Part shown: piece after piece, positions 20,483-28,960 of the stretch | Layout of the letters: each line of letters starts with the position of its first letter | Numbering within the stretch: the first letter of the stretch is position 1 | Assembly: GCA_025362325.1 (NCBI GenBank) | Contig: JANYGO010000136.1 | Coordinates: 1 to 50,891 of the forward strand | DNA: 50,891 bases | From: Cyanobacteriota bacterium | GTDB taxonomy: Bacteria > Cyanobacteriota > Cyanobacteriia > Cyanobacteriales > Microcoleaceae | Direction: 5' to 3' | Notes under the pieces: generated by a model | Seen by the model: the letters and a program-made list of their open reading frames with translations, nothing else | Databases searched by the model: none | What the model was told of the DNA's origin: nothing | Program-made: the position numbers and the translations under genes

Positions 20483-20905
20483 TTGAATACTGTTTTGGTG
20501 GCGATCGACAGTTCGGAGTTTGCAGTAAAGGTTTTGCAAGCTGTGGAGCTATTTAAGCTCAAACCGACGACTAAGGTGATTTTAGTTCATGTGGTGACTT
20601 CTGGTATTTCGGATTTTGATACGGAGGTCGATCGACCTCACGCTCAGGGAAATGAGATTGCTTATCGAGAAGTGGAGAAGTTACTGCAATCTTATCAGGA
20701 AATGTTGCCTTGCCAGAGCAAGTTAGAGATTGTTTCGGGGGAACCGGCCGAGGAGATTTTGCGTTTGGCGAATATTTATAAAGCGGATTTAATTGCGATC
20801 GGCTGTCGGGGTTTGACTGGTTTAAAGCGGATTTTAGAGGGTTCGGTAAGCTCTGAGGTTGTCGCTGAGGCTCCTTGTTCGGTGTTGGTGGTGCGGGCGA
20901 GGTAG
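20483..20905 (+). CDS. Universal stress protein (UspA family)
   Basis: A 140-residue single-domain Usp protein. The N-terminal strand VLVAIDSSEFA and the C-terminal nucleotide-binding motif G-x2-G-x9-G-S (GCRGLTGLKRILEGSVSSEV, about residues 112-131) are both present, so it belongs to the ATP-binding subclass. The start is a TTG at 20483, as no ATG or GTG lies near the conserved N-terminus. It is a solitary gene, convergent with the exported-protein gene at 21045; the two are separated by a stem-loop. Confidence 0.9.
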   Translation: MNTVLVAIDSSEFAVKVLQAVELFKLKPTTKVILVHVVTSGISDFDTEVDRPHAQGNEIAYREVEKLLQSYQEMLPCQSKLEIVSGEPAEEILRLANIYKADLIAIGCRGLTGLKRILEGSVSSEVVAEAPCSVLVVRAR

Positions 20906-20976
20906 GGGGAATTGAGCCGCAGAGATTTACAAGCGGGATGATTGTTTCACAGAGATTGACAGTAGCTAAAACTTGT

Positions 20977-21037
20977 AGGGTGCGTCAGCCAAGAGTTATT
21001 CAATCCGCATACAATATAACGCGAGCTGACGCACCCT
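20977..21037. terminator. Stem-loop between convergent genes (dispersed repeat)
   Basis: AGGGTGCGTCAGC (20977-20989) and GCTGACGCACCCT (21025-21037) are perfect 13-bp arms with a 35-nt loop. The position between two converging genes suggests a bidirectional terminator. The words GTAGGGTGCGTCAG and CTGACGCACCCTA look like one of this genome's dispersed palindrome families. Confidence 0.6.
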
Positions 21038-21044
21038 AATACTA

Positions 21045-21494
21045 TCAATTTAGGTCATAATTCATGGTAAATTTTATAGTGCTCTCTCCAGTTCCTAAAG
21101 GAGTACGCACAGAACGAGGAAATAGGAACTCAAAACTAGACACTCCATTGCCTAAACCGATATAATTACTACCAGTTCGCCCCATAATCAGTACAGTCTC
21201 TTGCCAATTGCCACCATTTACCCTGTAACGAAATGGCATCGGGCCTGTGTACCCAGCAGTCTGCTCTGGATTGACATAGAAACCAACAATCTGTTTATTT
21301 GATTGATCTTGTGGTGGTGTATAGGGGCCAAACTTGCATTCAAAGCTAAATTCTGCTCGGGGAATAGAACAGTATCCTGTTCTTTCTGAGCCAGCCCAGT
21401 TGTTAGCTAAAGCCACAAGGGGAAATGACATTAGAGTTGCTAGGATGGAAAATGTAGCTCCTAAAACCGTAAGTTTTGCAGTGTTTTTTGACAT
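21045..21494 (-). CDS. Exported protein of unknown function
   Basis: A 149-residue protein with a clear signal peptide: basic MSKNTAKL, a hydrophobic stretch to about residue 28, and a likely cleavage after VALA (before NNWAG). The mature part has two cysteines (GYCSIPRAEFSFECKFGP) that could pair, and a beta-rich C-terminal region. I do not recognise the family. The start at 21492-21494 is preferred to a 17-residue longer basic reading because it begins directly at the signal sequence. The upstream neighbour on the same strand is also a putatively secreted protein, 144 bp away. Confidence 0.7.
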   Translation of the reverse strand: MSKNTAKLTVLGATFSILATLMSFPLVALANNWAGSERTGYCSIPRAEFSFECKFGPYTPPQDQSNKQIVGFYVNPEQTAGYTGPMPFRYRVNGGNWQETVLIMGRTGSNYIGLGNGVSSFEFLFPRSVRTPLGTGESTIKFTMNYDLN

Positions 21495-21637
21495 TTTTTG
21501 ACTCTGATTAGATCTAGGTTTACGTGGATTTGGATGGATTCGCAAGCGAGAGTAATAGGAGCGATCGCCCGTCGGATGAGGAGGGCGATCGCTATCTTTA
21601 GTCAGTTACAGTTAGGTAGCACTGATATCTGCTAACG

Positions 21638-23368
21638 TTACTTTTTGCCAAAAGCGATGAATACAGGCTGGTAGGAGCCTCGATCTGGCTGCCAATAGAA
21701 AACAGAAAGTTGCTGTTTCGTCATTGCAACAGGACCTCCCTGGTGCATTGGATCGGCAACGATATACTTGCCATCAGGTGTTTTTCCGAGAATTGCGTTG
21801 AGGTGTGATGTATAGCCATCACCCACTCTTTGCGGGAACTGTTGACGCCATTCAGGTCGTAAAAATCCCCAAGATATAACAGGCTTTCCTTGATTAAGAG
21901 ATTGATCTAACTGATCCCATCCTTGTAAATCTTCTGGTTTACCACCTGTCTTTGTGATTCCTGCTTTGATTTGATCCCAGTTAGTGCTTTGTTTGTCTAA
22001 ATCCAGTACATTCAAACCTTGTTTGACACTATTGGAATATCCAAACATCTGGGCCCGTGCATAGTCTATGCTAGTTTCAACGCTGATATTAGCTGGTTCT
22101 TTACCAAGCATCTTCAAAATCATAGCTAAACTAGCAGGACCACAGTTATTGCTGCCGTTAGGTCCATTTGGATTATATTTAGCATTAAGGTATTGAAGCT
22201 TGAAGAAAGGATCAGCCTGTTGTATGCTAGTAGGTAATTGACTATTGTTTCCCGAATTGAGGGTGACTTTAGCCGTACCATTATTCAGCCAATCGAGAGT
22301 TCCATTCTCGAAATTTTGTCGCCAATTGCCGTTGCCAAGATGCGATTCTTCACTGGTAGGCAAGCCTAGCTGACTATTTTGACCTCCTAAATTCAAGTAA
22401 TTATTGCCCAGGCTACCGCGAACAGAGAAAGTACCATTGGCGGAATGAAAGATTGCACCATTTTGGAAGTTTTGTCGCCATTTACTATATACAAATTGGT
22501 ATTCAGCACCGGTAGCTTTACCCAACTGGTTAGCTATACTTGGGTTCTTGTTGTAAAAATTACCAATGCTACCTTGGATAGGAAATGAACTCAACTGCTT
22601 CTCTATTAGATATTGGTGTCCGTCGATCGCGACACTGCTACGATCATCCTCACCCTTCAACTCCTGAAGTTTTTCTGGAGTCAAATTCTTCCCTTGCACA
22701 ACCGCAGCAAAAATTGCACCCTCATCTCCGGGTGAATCAAATTGATTCACTTCCGAATCAATAAAATGCCCTATTTCTTCTAACAACATATCCTTAATTG
22801 CCTCTGGGTTCGTTGTATTTTGTGCAAGAAACTCCGTTGATAAATAAATAGTATCCGTCTCATTAGCAAAAGCGCCATTAGCTCCATCAATTTCCACCGA
22901 TGACACCAACTTAAATTGAGGAATATGACTAAAATTGTCTTGCTCCCAATCTTCCACTAAACCTTTCGTTTTCTCTGTATCCCAACTCTCCCCAAATGCT
23001 ATATTCATCTTAGCCGTCAAATCTGGATCGGCTGCAAACTTCTTGAGAGCCTCGTAAACATTTGGCATTACCAGACCCGTTAGTGCATCGACAGATGGAT
23101 CGGCTACAACTGCGATCGCATCGGCGAGCGAGGAATCAGCTTTCTGGAACGTCAAGGATGTGTTAGGCAGGATAAGACTTTCGTTATTGTCTGGTATTAA
23201 AGTCGGAATGTTAACCTCTTGGCTAGCAGCACCCGCTAGGAAGCGATTAGCCTCTAACTGGGGTATAATTCCTGTATTCGATTCTTGGCTAATATTCAAA
23301 CCTGCAACGGGAATGCTGGCAGATGCCATTGAATTTTTATTTTCATCGGGCATGAATGGGACAAGCAT
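21638..23368 (-). CDS. Multidomain protein: degenerate metalloprotease motif, LGFP repeats, C39-like peptidase
   Basis: A protein of 576 residues when started at the ATG 23366-23368 (AGG-type ribosome site 7 nt upstream); a TTG would add 14. Seen: a region with LLEEIGHFID (E197-H201) resembling the HEIGH zinc-protease helix but with Glu in place of the first His; the segment DSPGDEGAIFAAVVQG common beside it in cyanobacterial surface proteins; at least two LGFP-type repeats (W-R-Q-N-F-x-N-G) around 275-375; and a C39-like cysteine-peptidase fold with NNCGPASLA (C409) and SHLNAILGKTPDGKYIVADP (H522). The C39 half could cleave peptides. No classical signal peptide is present, so export by a type I route is possible but not shown. 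Confidence 0.75.
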   Translation of the reverse strand: MLVPFMPDENKNSMASASIPVAGLNISQESNTGIIPQLEANRFLAGAASQEVNIPTLIPDNNESLILPNTSLTFQKADSSLADAIAVVADPSVDALTGLVMPNVYEALKKFAADPDLTAKMNIAFGESWDTEKTKGLVEDWEQDNFSHIPQFKLVSSVEIDGANGAFANETDTIYLSTEFLAQNTTNPEAIKDMLLEEIGHFIDSEVNQFDSPGDEGAIFAAVVQGKNLTPEKLQELKGEDDRSSVAIDGHQYLIEKQLSSFPIQGSIGNFYNKNPSIANQLGKATGAEYQFVYSKWRQNFQNGAIFHSANGTFSVRGSLGNNYLNLGGQNSQLGLPTSEESHLGNGNWRQNFENGTLDWLNNGTAKVTLNSGNNSQLPTSIQQADPFFKLQYLNAKYNPNGPNGSNNCGPASLAMILKMLGKEPANISVETSIDYARAQMFGYSNSVKQGLNVLDLDKQSTNWDQIKAGITKTGGKPEDLQGWDQLDQSLNQGKPVISWGFLRPEWRQQFPQRVGDGYTSHLNAILGKTPDGKYIVADPMHQGGPVAMTKQQLSVFYWQPDRGSYQPVFIAFGKK

Positions 23369-23603
23369 ATATTTTCCTGTTTGTTCTGTATTTGGTGTGA
23401 ATTGTTGCAAAACAGATATTTCCCAACCCGCTTTCTATAACTTTATGAAGAAATTGCGGGTTGCTTTTTGCCTTAAAGCAAATCTATCAAATGCAAAATG
23501 TGATTGCAAGATGAATCCGATCGCATTTTGTAGCATACAGGTGTAAGAAATTGTGACATCCTGTTGCGTTATACTTAAAAAAACCTCAAACCTCTTTCTC
23601 ACA

Positions 23604-24539
23604 ATGAACGAAATCACTGTAGATAAGGCGCTAGAATTGATAGATTCGGTGGTTTATGGCAAAACAGGAAAACATCTCACTGAGCTAGCAAAGTTGATAT
23701 TTCGCGGAGTGTGGGAGGGGAAGAATTACAAAGAGATTGTGGCAAAAAATAAGCGTTGGAGTGCGGGCCATGCTAGAAAAGCCGGTTCTGATTTGTGGCA
23801 GCTACTTTCAGCGATTCTCGAAGAACCAGTCAATTTCTATAACTTGAAGGCAGCAGTAGAGCGGTACTCGCACCTGCAACCGCCAGCAATTGAAAGTGCT
23901 ACAGTAGAACCAGCGATAGCAGTTAATAATCGCGGCTTTGAATTGTATATCAATGGTAACTTAAGTCAAGCCAAAAAAGAGTTCGACTTAGCCATTAAAA
24001 TCCAACCAGATCATGCCGCAAGTTACTACAATCTTGCATGGAGTTACGAACGATTTGGAGATTTTAACCACGCTATAAAGCTCTATCGTAAAGCGGCATC
24101 GCATGGTTTTGCGGCTGCTTACTGTAACTTGGTTCGCTTGCACATCATTGAAGATAAAAAGTATGACTTGGCTGTCGATGTTTGCGGGCAAGGTTTAAAA
24201 TTGGTAAAAGAAGATACCGTTGAAACCGACAAAATTGTAAAGGCGGCATTGTTGACTTACCTCTCTTGGGCTTGGATAGAACTAGGACTCTATGAAGAAG
24301 CTTTGGAAAAGCTACAAGAAGCTTTAGAGTTAGATAGCGATCGCGCTTCTACTCACGCTCTCATGGCACAAGCTCTAGAAAACCTAGGACACCGTACAGA
24401 GGCTGAAGAAGCTTGGAAAAATTACGTTAACAACTATCCCAAGTGCGATAGCCGAGACAAAGGTGTTTGGATGGGGATGGCACGAAAACGCCTGAAGGAA
24501 CTGTCCTGCACATCGCCCACCAATGGTAATCTGGATTAA
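23604..24539 (+). CDS. VMAP-type N-terminal HTH protein with TPR repeats
   Basis: A 311-residue protein. Residues 1-90 (EALELIDSVVYGKTGKHLTE to NFYNLKAAVERY) match the helix-turn-helix found at the N-terminus of vWA-MoxR-associated (VMAP) and many cyanobacterial STAND proteins. From about 105 to 290 run several tetratricopeptide repeats (e.g. AVNNRGFELYINGNLSQAKK and AALLTYLSWAWIELGLYEEA). The start at 23604 (MNEITVDKAL) fits the domain; a 17-residue longer reading does not. It has no catalytic domain and is likely an adaptor or sensor. It converges end to end with the small exported gene (no gap) and lies upstream of the NB-ARC pair on the same strand, which suggests but does not prove a shared role. 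Confidence 0.8.
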   Translation: MNEITVDKALELIDSVVYGKTGKHLTELAKLIFRGVWEGKNYKEIVAKNKRWSAGHARKAGSDLWQLLSAILEEPVNFYNLKAAVERYSHLQPPAIESATVEPAIAVNNRGFELYINGNLSQAKKEFDLAIKIQPDHAASYYNLAWSYERFGDFNHAIKLYRKAASHGFAAAYCNLVRLHIIEDKKYDLAVDVCGQGLKLVKEDTVETDKIVKAALLTYLSWAWIELGLYEEALEKLQEALELDSDRASTHALMAQALENLGHRTEAEEAWKNYVNNYPKCDSRDKGVWMGMARKRLKELSCTSPTNGNLD

Positions 24540-24728
24540 TTAAGGACAGTGATATTTGTTACCATCCCTGTCTATGCAAATCTTTGGAGCCACGTTATTC
24601 TTCAACAATGTCTCAGTTTTCACTGTTGGGTTAGTTGACGTGCTGGCAACTGCCCCCAATGCCAAAGTCGAAGGGGCGATCGCCCACATTAGTATGAACA
24701 AGGGCGAAATCAAGACTTTGCAATTCAT
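24540..24728 (-). CDS. Small exported protein (62 residues), unknown function
   Basis: A short gene with a convincing signal peptide (MNCKVLISPLFILMWAIAPSTLALG) and a mature tail ending KICIDRDGNKYHCP, with two cysteines. AGGAGA lies 7 nt before the ATG at 24726-24728, which supports a real gene. Its stop codon directly abuts the stop of the TPR gene on the other strand. I do not recognise the family; such small C-x10-C exported proteins occur in cyanobacteria without known function. Confidence 0.6.
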   Translation of the reverse strand: MNCKVLISPLFILMWAIAPSTLALGAVASTSTNPTVKTETLLKNNVAPKICIDRDGNKYHCP

Positions 24729-24918
24729 TCTCGTGTCTCCTAGTCAAGTTTTTGAGTAGGGAACCAACGAGTTAGCGCTAACTGCTGTCTCCATAATTCC
24801 AGCATGAGGCAGGCAAAAAAGCTTTCAGGGTCAGAACTGGTCCATAATTGGGTCATCCTGGCAGCTAGGCAAGTGAACCAAAACTAAATGAATAAAAAAG
24901 CTAAGTAGAGAATTATGT

Positions 24919-26262
24919 ATGGCGGCCACTCTCAGAGCTTCTGAAAATGGATTAAAAATAGTTGATGAACTTAGACGAAAAAAGGGATGGTCAAAAAGAG
25001 AAAAGGCTTGGTATCAGGCTGTCCCTACTTCAGAATCAACTTTGAAGAGATTTTGGGAACAAAAACCTATTCAGCAGGAAGCTTTTGTGGGGATTTGTAC
25101 AGTTTTGGGCGTGTTAAACTGGGAACAGATTATCGATGCTAGTGAACCTCATATAGCGGAAAAAAGCGAAACGGCAGTAGCGACAAAAATAGAAAATTAC
25201 CCGCCTGCAACTACCTGCCAAAACATCCCTTACACGGGTGCTATTAAATTTGTAGGAAGACAGACGCAACTAGAAACCCTGCACCAACAATTGCAACAGC
25301 AAGAGCGGATTGCCATTGTTGCTGTTGCTGGCATGGGCGGAATGGGAAAAACAGAATTGGCTGTGCAATATGCCTATCAGCATTTAAATGACTACCCAGA
25401 CGGCATTTGCTGGTTGGAAACCGGAGCGAAACAGAACATTTACGAGCAAATTATATATTTTGTCCAAATTCATCTACGTTTAGAAGTGCCGCAAGAGCTA
25501 GGCGGAAAAGAACTGAATTTCAAGCAACAAGTCGATTGGTGCTGGCAGAACTGGACAGGAACGGGGTTTGTGCTTGTTGTGATAGATGATCTTGCGGAAT
25601 TCCCCGAAATCAAGCCTTACTTACCGCCTGCTAAATCCCGTTTTAAAGTGCTGATGACAACCCGGCTTAAGTTGACCAACATCCAGACTCTAAGTTTGGA
25701 TGTGTTGACTTTAAGAGCGTCTTTAGAACTGTTAGAATCAGAACACCTAGTTGGAAAAGACCGGATCGAACAAGAACCAGAAACAGCTAATGTTCTTTGT
25801 GAGTGGTTGGGATATCTGCCATTAGGGTTAGAATTGGTGGGGAGGTATCTAAATCAAGTGCCGGATTTATCCTTATCAGTGATGCTATTCCGGCTGCAAG
25901 AAAAGTCACTCGAACATCGGTCGCTCATCCGCCAACAAAATGATCCATTTTGGGATTTGACTGCTCAACGAGGAGTAGCAGCAGCTTTTGAGTTGAGTTG
26001 GGAAAAATTAGATGGCAACACCAAACGCTTAGGCAAGTTGCTAAGTCTGTTTGCTTCAACTCTCATTCCTTGGCATTTAGTTGAGAGTGTAGAACAGCAA
26101 CGCTGTCAGCGTTCCCCAAAAGGTGAAAAGTTCAACCCAGAGAATTTGGAAGAAGCTACAATGAATTTAATGAGCTTTCATTTGATTCAATACAATGGGG
26201 AACAAAGCTATCGTTTGCATTCACTAATTATGGCATTTTTAAAAAGTAAATTAGAGGCATAA
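24919..26262 (+). CDS. NB-ARC (STAND) ATPase with N-terminal HTH, sensor in a separate gene
   Basis: A 447-residue signal-transduction ATPase. Residues 5-75 form the helix-turn-helix typical of cyanobacterial NACHT/NB-ARC proteins (GLKIVDELRRKKGW, TLKRFWEQKPIQQEAFVGIC). The NB-ARC core starts at FVGRQTQLETL (111), with Walker A GMGGMGKT (138-145), Walker B FVLVVIDDL, a sensor TTR and the GLPL-like LPLGLEL. A winged-helix part follows and ends YRLHSLIMAFLKSKLEA. In most relatives the chain continues into TPRs; here a TAA intervenes and the TPRs begin 4 nt later in another frame. By family analogy it is an oligomerising switch; no effector enzyme is fused. Confidence 0.88.
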   Translation: MAATLRASENGLKIVDELRRKKGWSKREKAWYQAVPTSESTLKRFWEQKPIQQEAFVGICTVLGVLNWEQIIDASEPHIAEKSETAVATKIENYPPATTCQNIPYTGAIKFVGRQTQLETLHQQLQQQERIAIVAVAGMGGMGKTELAVQYAYQHLNDYPDGICWLETGAKQNIYEQIIYFVQIHLRLEVPQELGGKELNFKQQVDWCWQNWTGTGFVLVVIDDLAEFPEIKPYLPPAKSRFKVLMTTRLKLTNIQTLSLDVLTLRASLELLESEHLVGKDRIEQEPETANVLCEWLGYLPLGLELVGRYLNQVPDLSLSVMLFRLQEKSLEHRSLIRQQNDPFWDLTAQRGVAAAFELSWEKLDGNTKRLGKLLSLFASTLIPWHLVESVEQQRCQRSPKGEKFNPENLEEATMNLMSFHLIQYNGEQSYRLHSLIMAFLKSKLEA

Positions 26263-26266
26263 AAAT

Positions 26267-27409
26267 ATGCAAATAACTGAACTAAAGCAATTAACTGAAG
26301 CTGAAGAACTCAAATATGCTTTTGCAGAAGCAATGGCAGAGGAAGCTAAAAAAGTGCCTCTGTCAGCTAGCGAGAATCACCCTCAGTTTATGGCAGCAAT
26401 GACTCTCAGCATACCTCATATAGCAGAAGCGGCAACGTACCTAACAGATTTTCTTGAAGGCGATCGGTTAATGTGGCTGTTTGTCGGCTTAGATAGGTTT
26501 GACCGCATTGGAGGGTTTTATAAACAAGCAGGGCGTTGGTCTGAAGAATGTTTATTCGTTACTAAAGCTCGTTTCGGCGAATCTCATCCCTTTGTAGCGC
26601 ATAGTCTCGGTAATTTGGGATTGGACTATAAAAAGCAAGGCAGGTATCAAGAAGCAGAAAAATTCTATTTGGAAGCTTTAAAAATGAGCAAACACGAACT
26701 GGGCGAAACTCATCTTGATGTGTCAGGAATCTTAAATAATTTGGGAACGCTTTATAATTATCTAGGGCGAACCAAGGAAGCAGAAACCATGCTTTTAGAA
26801 GCTTTAGGAATTAGAAAACTGCGGTTAGAGGAAACCCATGAAGATTTAGGAGATAGCTTGCACAATTTAGGAGAATGCTACAGGCTTCAGAAACGCTATG
26901 TTGAAGCAGAACATTTTTACGATCGAGCTCTGAAAATGAGAAAACAATTATTTGGGGAAGAGCATTCTGATGTAGCAGATACTCTCAATGGATTAGGATT
27001 GCTTTACCACGATTGGGAACGTTACAGCGACGCTCTACCGATGTTGTCACAAAGCGTTGCACTCTATCAGCGCTTATTCGGAGAAGAACACCCCTATCTG
27101 ACTTCTAGTCTAGGTAACTTGGCAATGGTTTATCATGGTTTAGAGTGCTATAAAAAGGCAGAATTAATTTATTTAAAAGCCTGGGAACTAAATAGGAAAC
27201 TTTTAGGTTCAGATCATCCAACTGTAGCCATTACGCTCAATAATTTAGCAGCATTATACAGAGATTTAAAACTGTACACCGAAGCAGAAAGCCTATATTT
27301 AGAGGCGATTAAGATATGTGATCGCCGTTTAGGATACTCTCATTCTGACACTATTTACTACCGGGAAAAACTTGAAATTCTCCGTACTGTAGTCAAAGAT
27401 GCTAGCTAG
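26267..27409 (+). CDS. TPR protein (kinesin-light-chain-like repeats), partner of the NB-ARC ATPase
   Basis: A 380-residue protein. The first about 95 residues look like the linker that follows winged helices in NB-ARC-TPR fusions (EAEELKYAFAEAMAEEAKKV). After that come about six 42-residue TPRs with the pattern LGNLG-x-Y-x-x-Q-G-R-Y-x-E-A-E and G-E-x-H-P/L spacers, as in FGESHPFVAHSL and FGEEHPYLTSSL. It starts 4 nt after the NB-ARC stop with AGAGG overlapping that gene's end, so the two are co-translated. It is probably the ligand sensor half of a split NB-ARC-TPR receptor. Confidence 0.85.
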   Translation: MQITELKQLTEAEELKYAFAEAMAEEAKKVPLSASENHPQFMAAMTLSIPHIAEAATYLTDFLEGDRLMWLFVGLDRFDRIGGFYKQAGRWSEECLFVTKARFGESHPFVAHSLGNLGLDYKKQGRYQEAEKFYLEALKMSKHELGETHLDVSGILNNLGTLYNYLGRTKEAETMLLEALGIRKLRLEETHEDLGDSLHNLGECYRLQKRYVEAEHFYDRALKMRKQLFGEEHSDVADTLNGLGLLYHDWERYSDALPMLSQSVALYQRLFGEEHPYLTSSLGNLAMVYHGLECYKKAELIYLKAWELNRKLLGSDHPTVAITLNNLAALYRDLKLYTEAESLYLEAIKICDRRLGYSHSDTIYYREKLEILRTVVKDAS

Positions 27410-27474
27410 TTACAGGATGACAGTTATAATATTCCCTTGCAGACTATCCGCACAACTATTTTGGAGAAGGAAGC

Positions 27475-27927
27475 ATGACAATTATTGAAAATAATTTCGA
27501 TAAGCTTTATACGATCGCCACTGATTTCGATCCGCCGATCGCCCTTGATGATAAAATGGTGATTCCGACACGCAATCTCGGCATTATTCCAGGACATCCG
27601 CTGAATCCCTCGCCGCAGGAAACTATCTTTATCCTCAAATGCTGCTTAGTCTTCGAGAAAGTCAAAAAATCGGTTCGCGAACTGTGGCATTATGTTGCCG
27701 AACCCCCTGAATCAGGTCATTTCAAAGCTGTGGAACCTTCAATATCGATCGTCGATGGCCCGTTTCCCGATATCACCGAACCAGTAGAGTCTTTTTTCAT
27801 AGAAGGAGTAATGCTGGTTCCCCATGCTTGGGTGAGTTGGGAGATTGAAAGTGTGTCGTTTTATCTGGAATTGGATAGTACAAATCAACCTGATTCAATT
27901 GAAAAAGAATTGATTCAGGTGAATTAG
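27475..27927 (+). CDS. Conserved-looking hypothetical protein
   Basis: A 150-residue soluble protein, MTIIENNFDKLYTIATDFDP..., with no signal peptide or membrane segment and no motif I recognise. The GGAGAAGG site directly before the ATG supports translation. It follows the TPR gene by 65 bp on the same strand and could be co-transcribed with it, which would tie it to the NB-ARC pair; this is inference from spacing only. Downstream lies a dispersed-repeat tract (27949-28000). Confidence 0.65.
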   Translation: MTIIENNFDKLYTIATDFDPPIALDDKMVIPTRNLGIIPGHPLNPSPQETIFILKCCLVFEKVKKSVRELWHYVAEPPESGHFKAVEPSISIVDGPFPDITEPVESFFIEGVMLVPHAWVSWEIESVSFYLELDSTNQPDSIEKELIQVN

Positions 27928-28028
27928 ATTGAAGTTAATTTTTAGATGACTCGGCGGTTGAAACCGCGGCTACAAAAACAAAGTCCGCCTACGCGGACTA
28001 AGAAATGTAGAATGTGGAAACAACTTTC

Positions 28029-28418
28029 CTACTTCCCCTTTCCCTTGGTCACAAACTCCCGCAGCCGCAGCAAACTAGCCGTTTGTCCCAAATTCAGTGG
28101 CAGCAGCGATACTCCCTCCAACCGAGACTGCACCCAACCGTCGCCCCAATACCACTCGTGAAACCCGTCAATTCCCTCACTCAACAACAGCCGCAGACAA
28201 TTTGACTCAGCAATCTCCACATGGTGCTGCACCGCTACCGGGCCAATCCAACTCGTGAATGTCAATTCTCGATCGACCAATTCGGGCAAACCCTTAGAAA
28301 ACTGCTGAGGCCACAGCCACTGCTGCAACTGCACAGGACGCATCAAACTGTCCCGAATCGCAGTCTCCGAAGCTTCAACCTCAATCCGCAATTGGCTTTG
28401 TTGAAAATTACCTAGCAT
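28029..28418 (-). CDS. Hypothetical protein, SRPBCC-like
   Basis: A 129-residue protein. The alternation of strands and the segments ASETAIRDSLMRPVQLQQWLWPQ and ELTFTSWIGPVAVQHHVEI suggest a START/SRPBCC ligand-binding fold (AHSA1-like proteins begin similarly with R-P-x-x-L-x-x-W). The C-terminal helix GQTASLLRLREFVTKGKGK fits such a fold. Function and ligand are unknown. It converges with the hypothetical gene at 27475 and is divergent from chlP across a repeat-rich gap. Confidence 0.6.
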   Translation of the reverse strand: MLGNFQQSQLRIEVEASETAIRDSLMRPVQLQQWLWPQQFSKGLPELVDRELTFTSWIGPVAVQHHVEIAESNCLRLLLSEGIDGFHEWYWGDGWVQSRLEGVSLLPLNLGQTASLLRLREFVTKGKGK

Positions 28419-28960
28419 AGGAATTTGAAATTTTATATAGGAACTTTACTTAATTTAAATGTAACGTAATTGCACGGAGTTCGATCGGGCCCACGCATAG
28501 CAAAAAAATACAGACGGCGGTTGAAACCGCGTCTACACAAACACTCACGCGACGGGAGCGGGTTAAATACAGACGGCGAATGGAATTCGCCTCTATACAA
28601 ACACTCACGCGAGATCAGAGGGGTTGAAGAACCGACGGTGAAAATTACGTTGTTTTCTTGAGTCCGCGGAGGCGGACATTGTTTGTGTAGGAGCGGTTTC
28701 AACCGCCGTCTGCATCTGTATCTAATTCGATCGCACTGTATTTAATTCGATCGCACATCAGCGTCAATCCGCGTTCATCTACCGTTAAAGATTTAAGATT
28801 TTCCAGCAAAACCAGCACCTAAAACCCGATTTTTGTATCCAATTGTTAAGCTCTGTTTCATTTCGTTTAAATCTCCCATTCTCACCCCACAGCCAAGAAA
28901 CTCCGTGATACCATCACATCTGACTGGTAAAAACTATAGAAAAAATTGGGGAGAAAAGCT
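28419..28960. repeat. Repeat-rich gap upstream of chlP
   Basis: 28512-28564 holds a 53-nt element starting AGACGGCGGTTGAAACCGCG that recurs almost perfectly at 49100-49152 (one mismatch). A degenerate second unit follows at 28571-28612, and an inverted relative (GGAGCGGTTTCAACCGCCGTCTG) ends near 28712. Each contains a GCGGTT-GAA-ACCGC palindrome. No gene is seen. The chlP promoter should lie in the last 150 bp. Confidence 0.7.
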
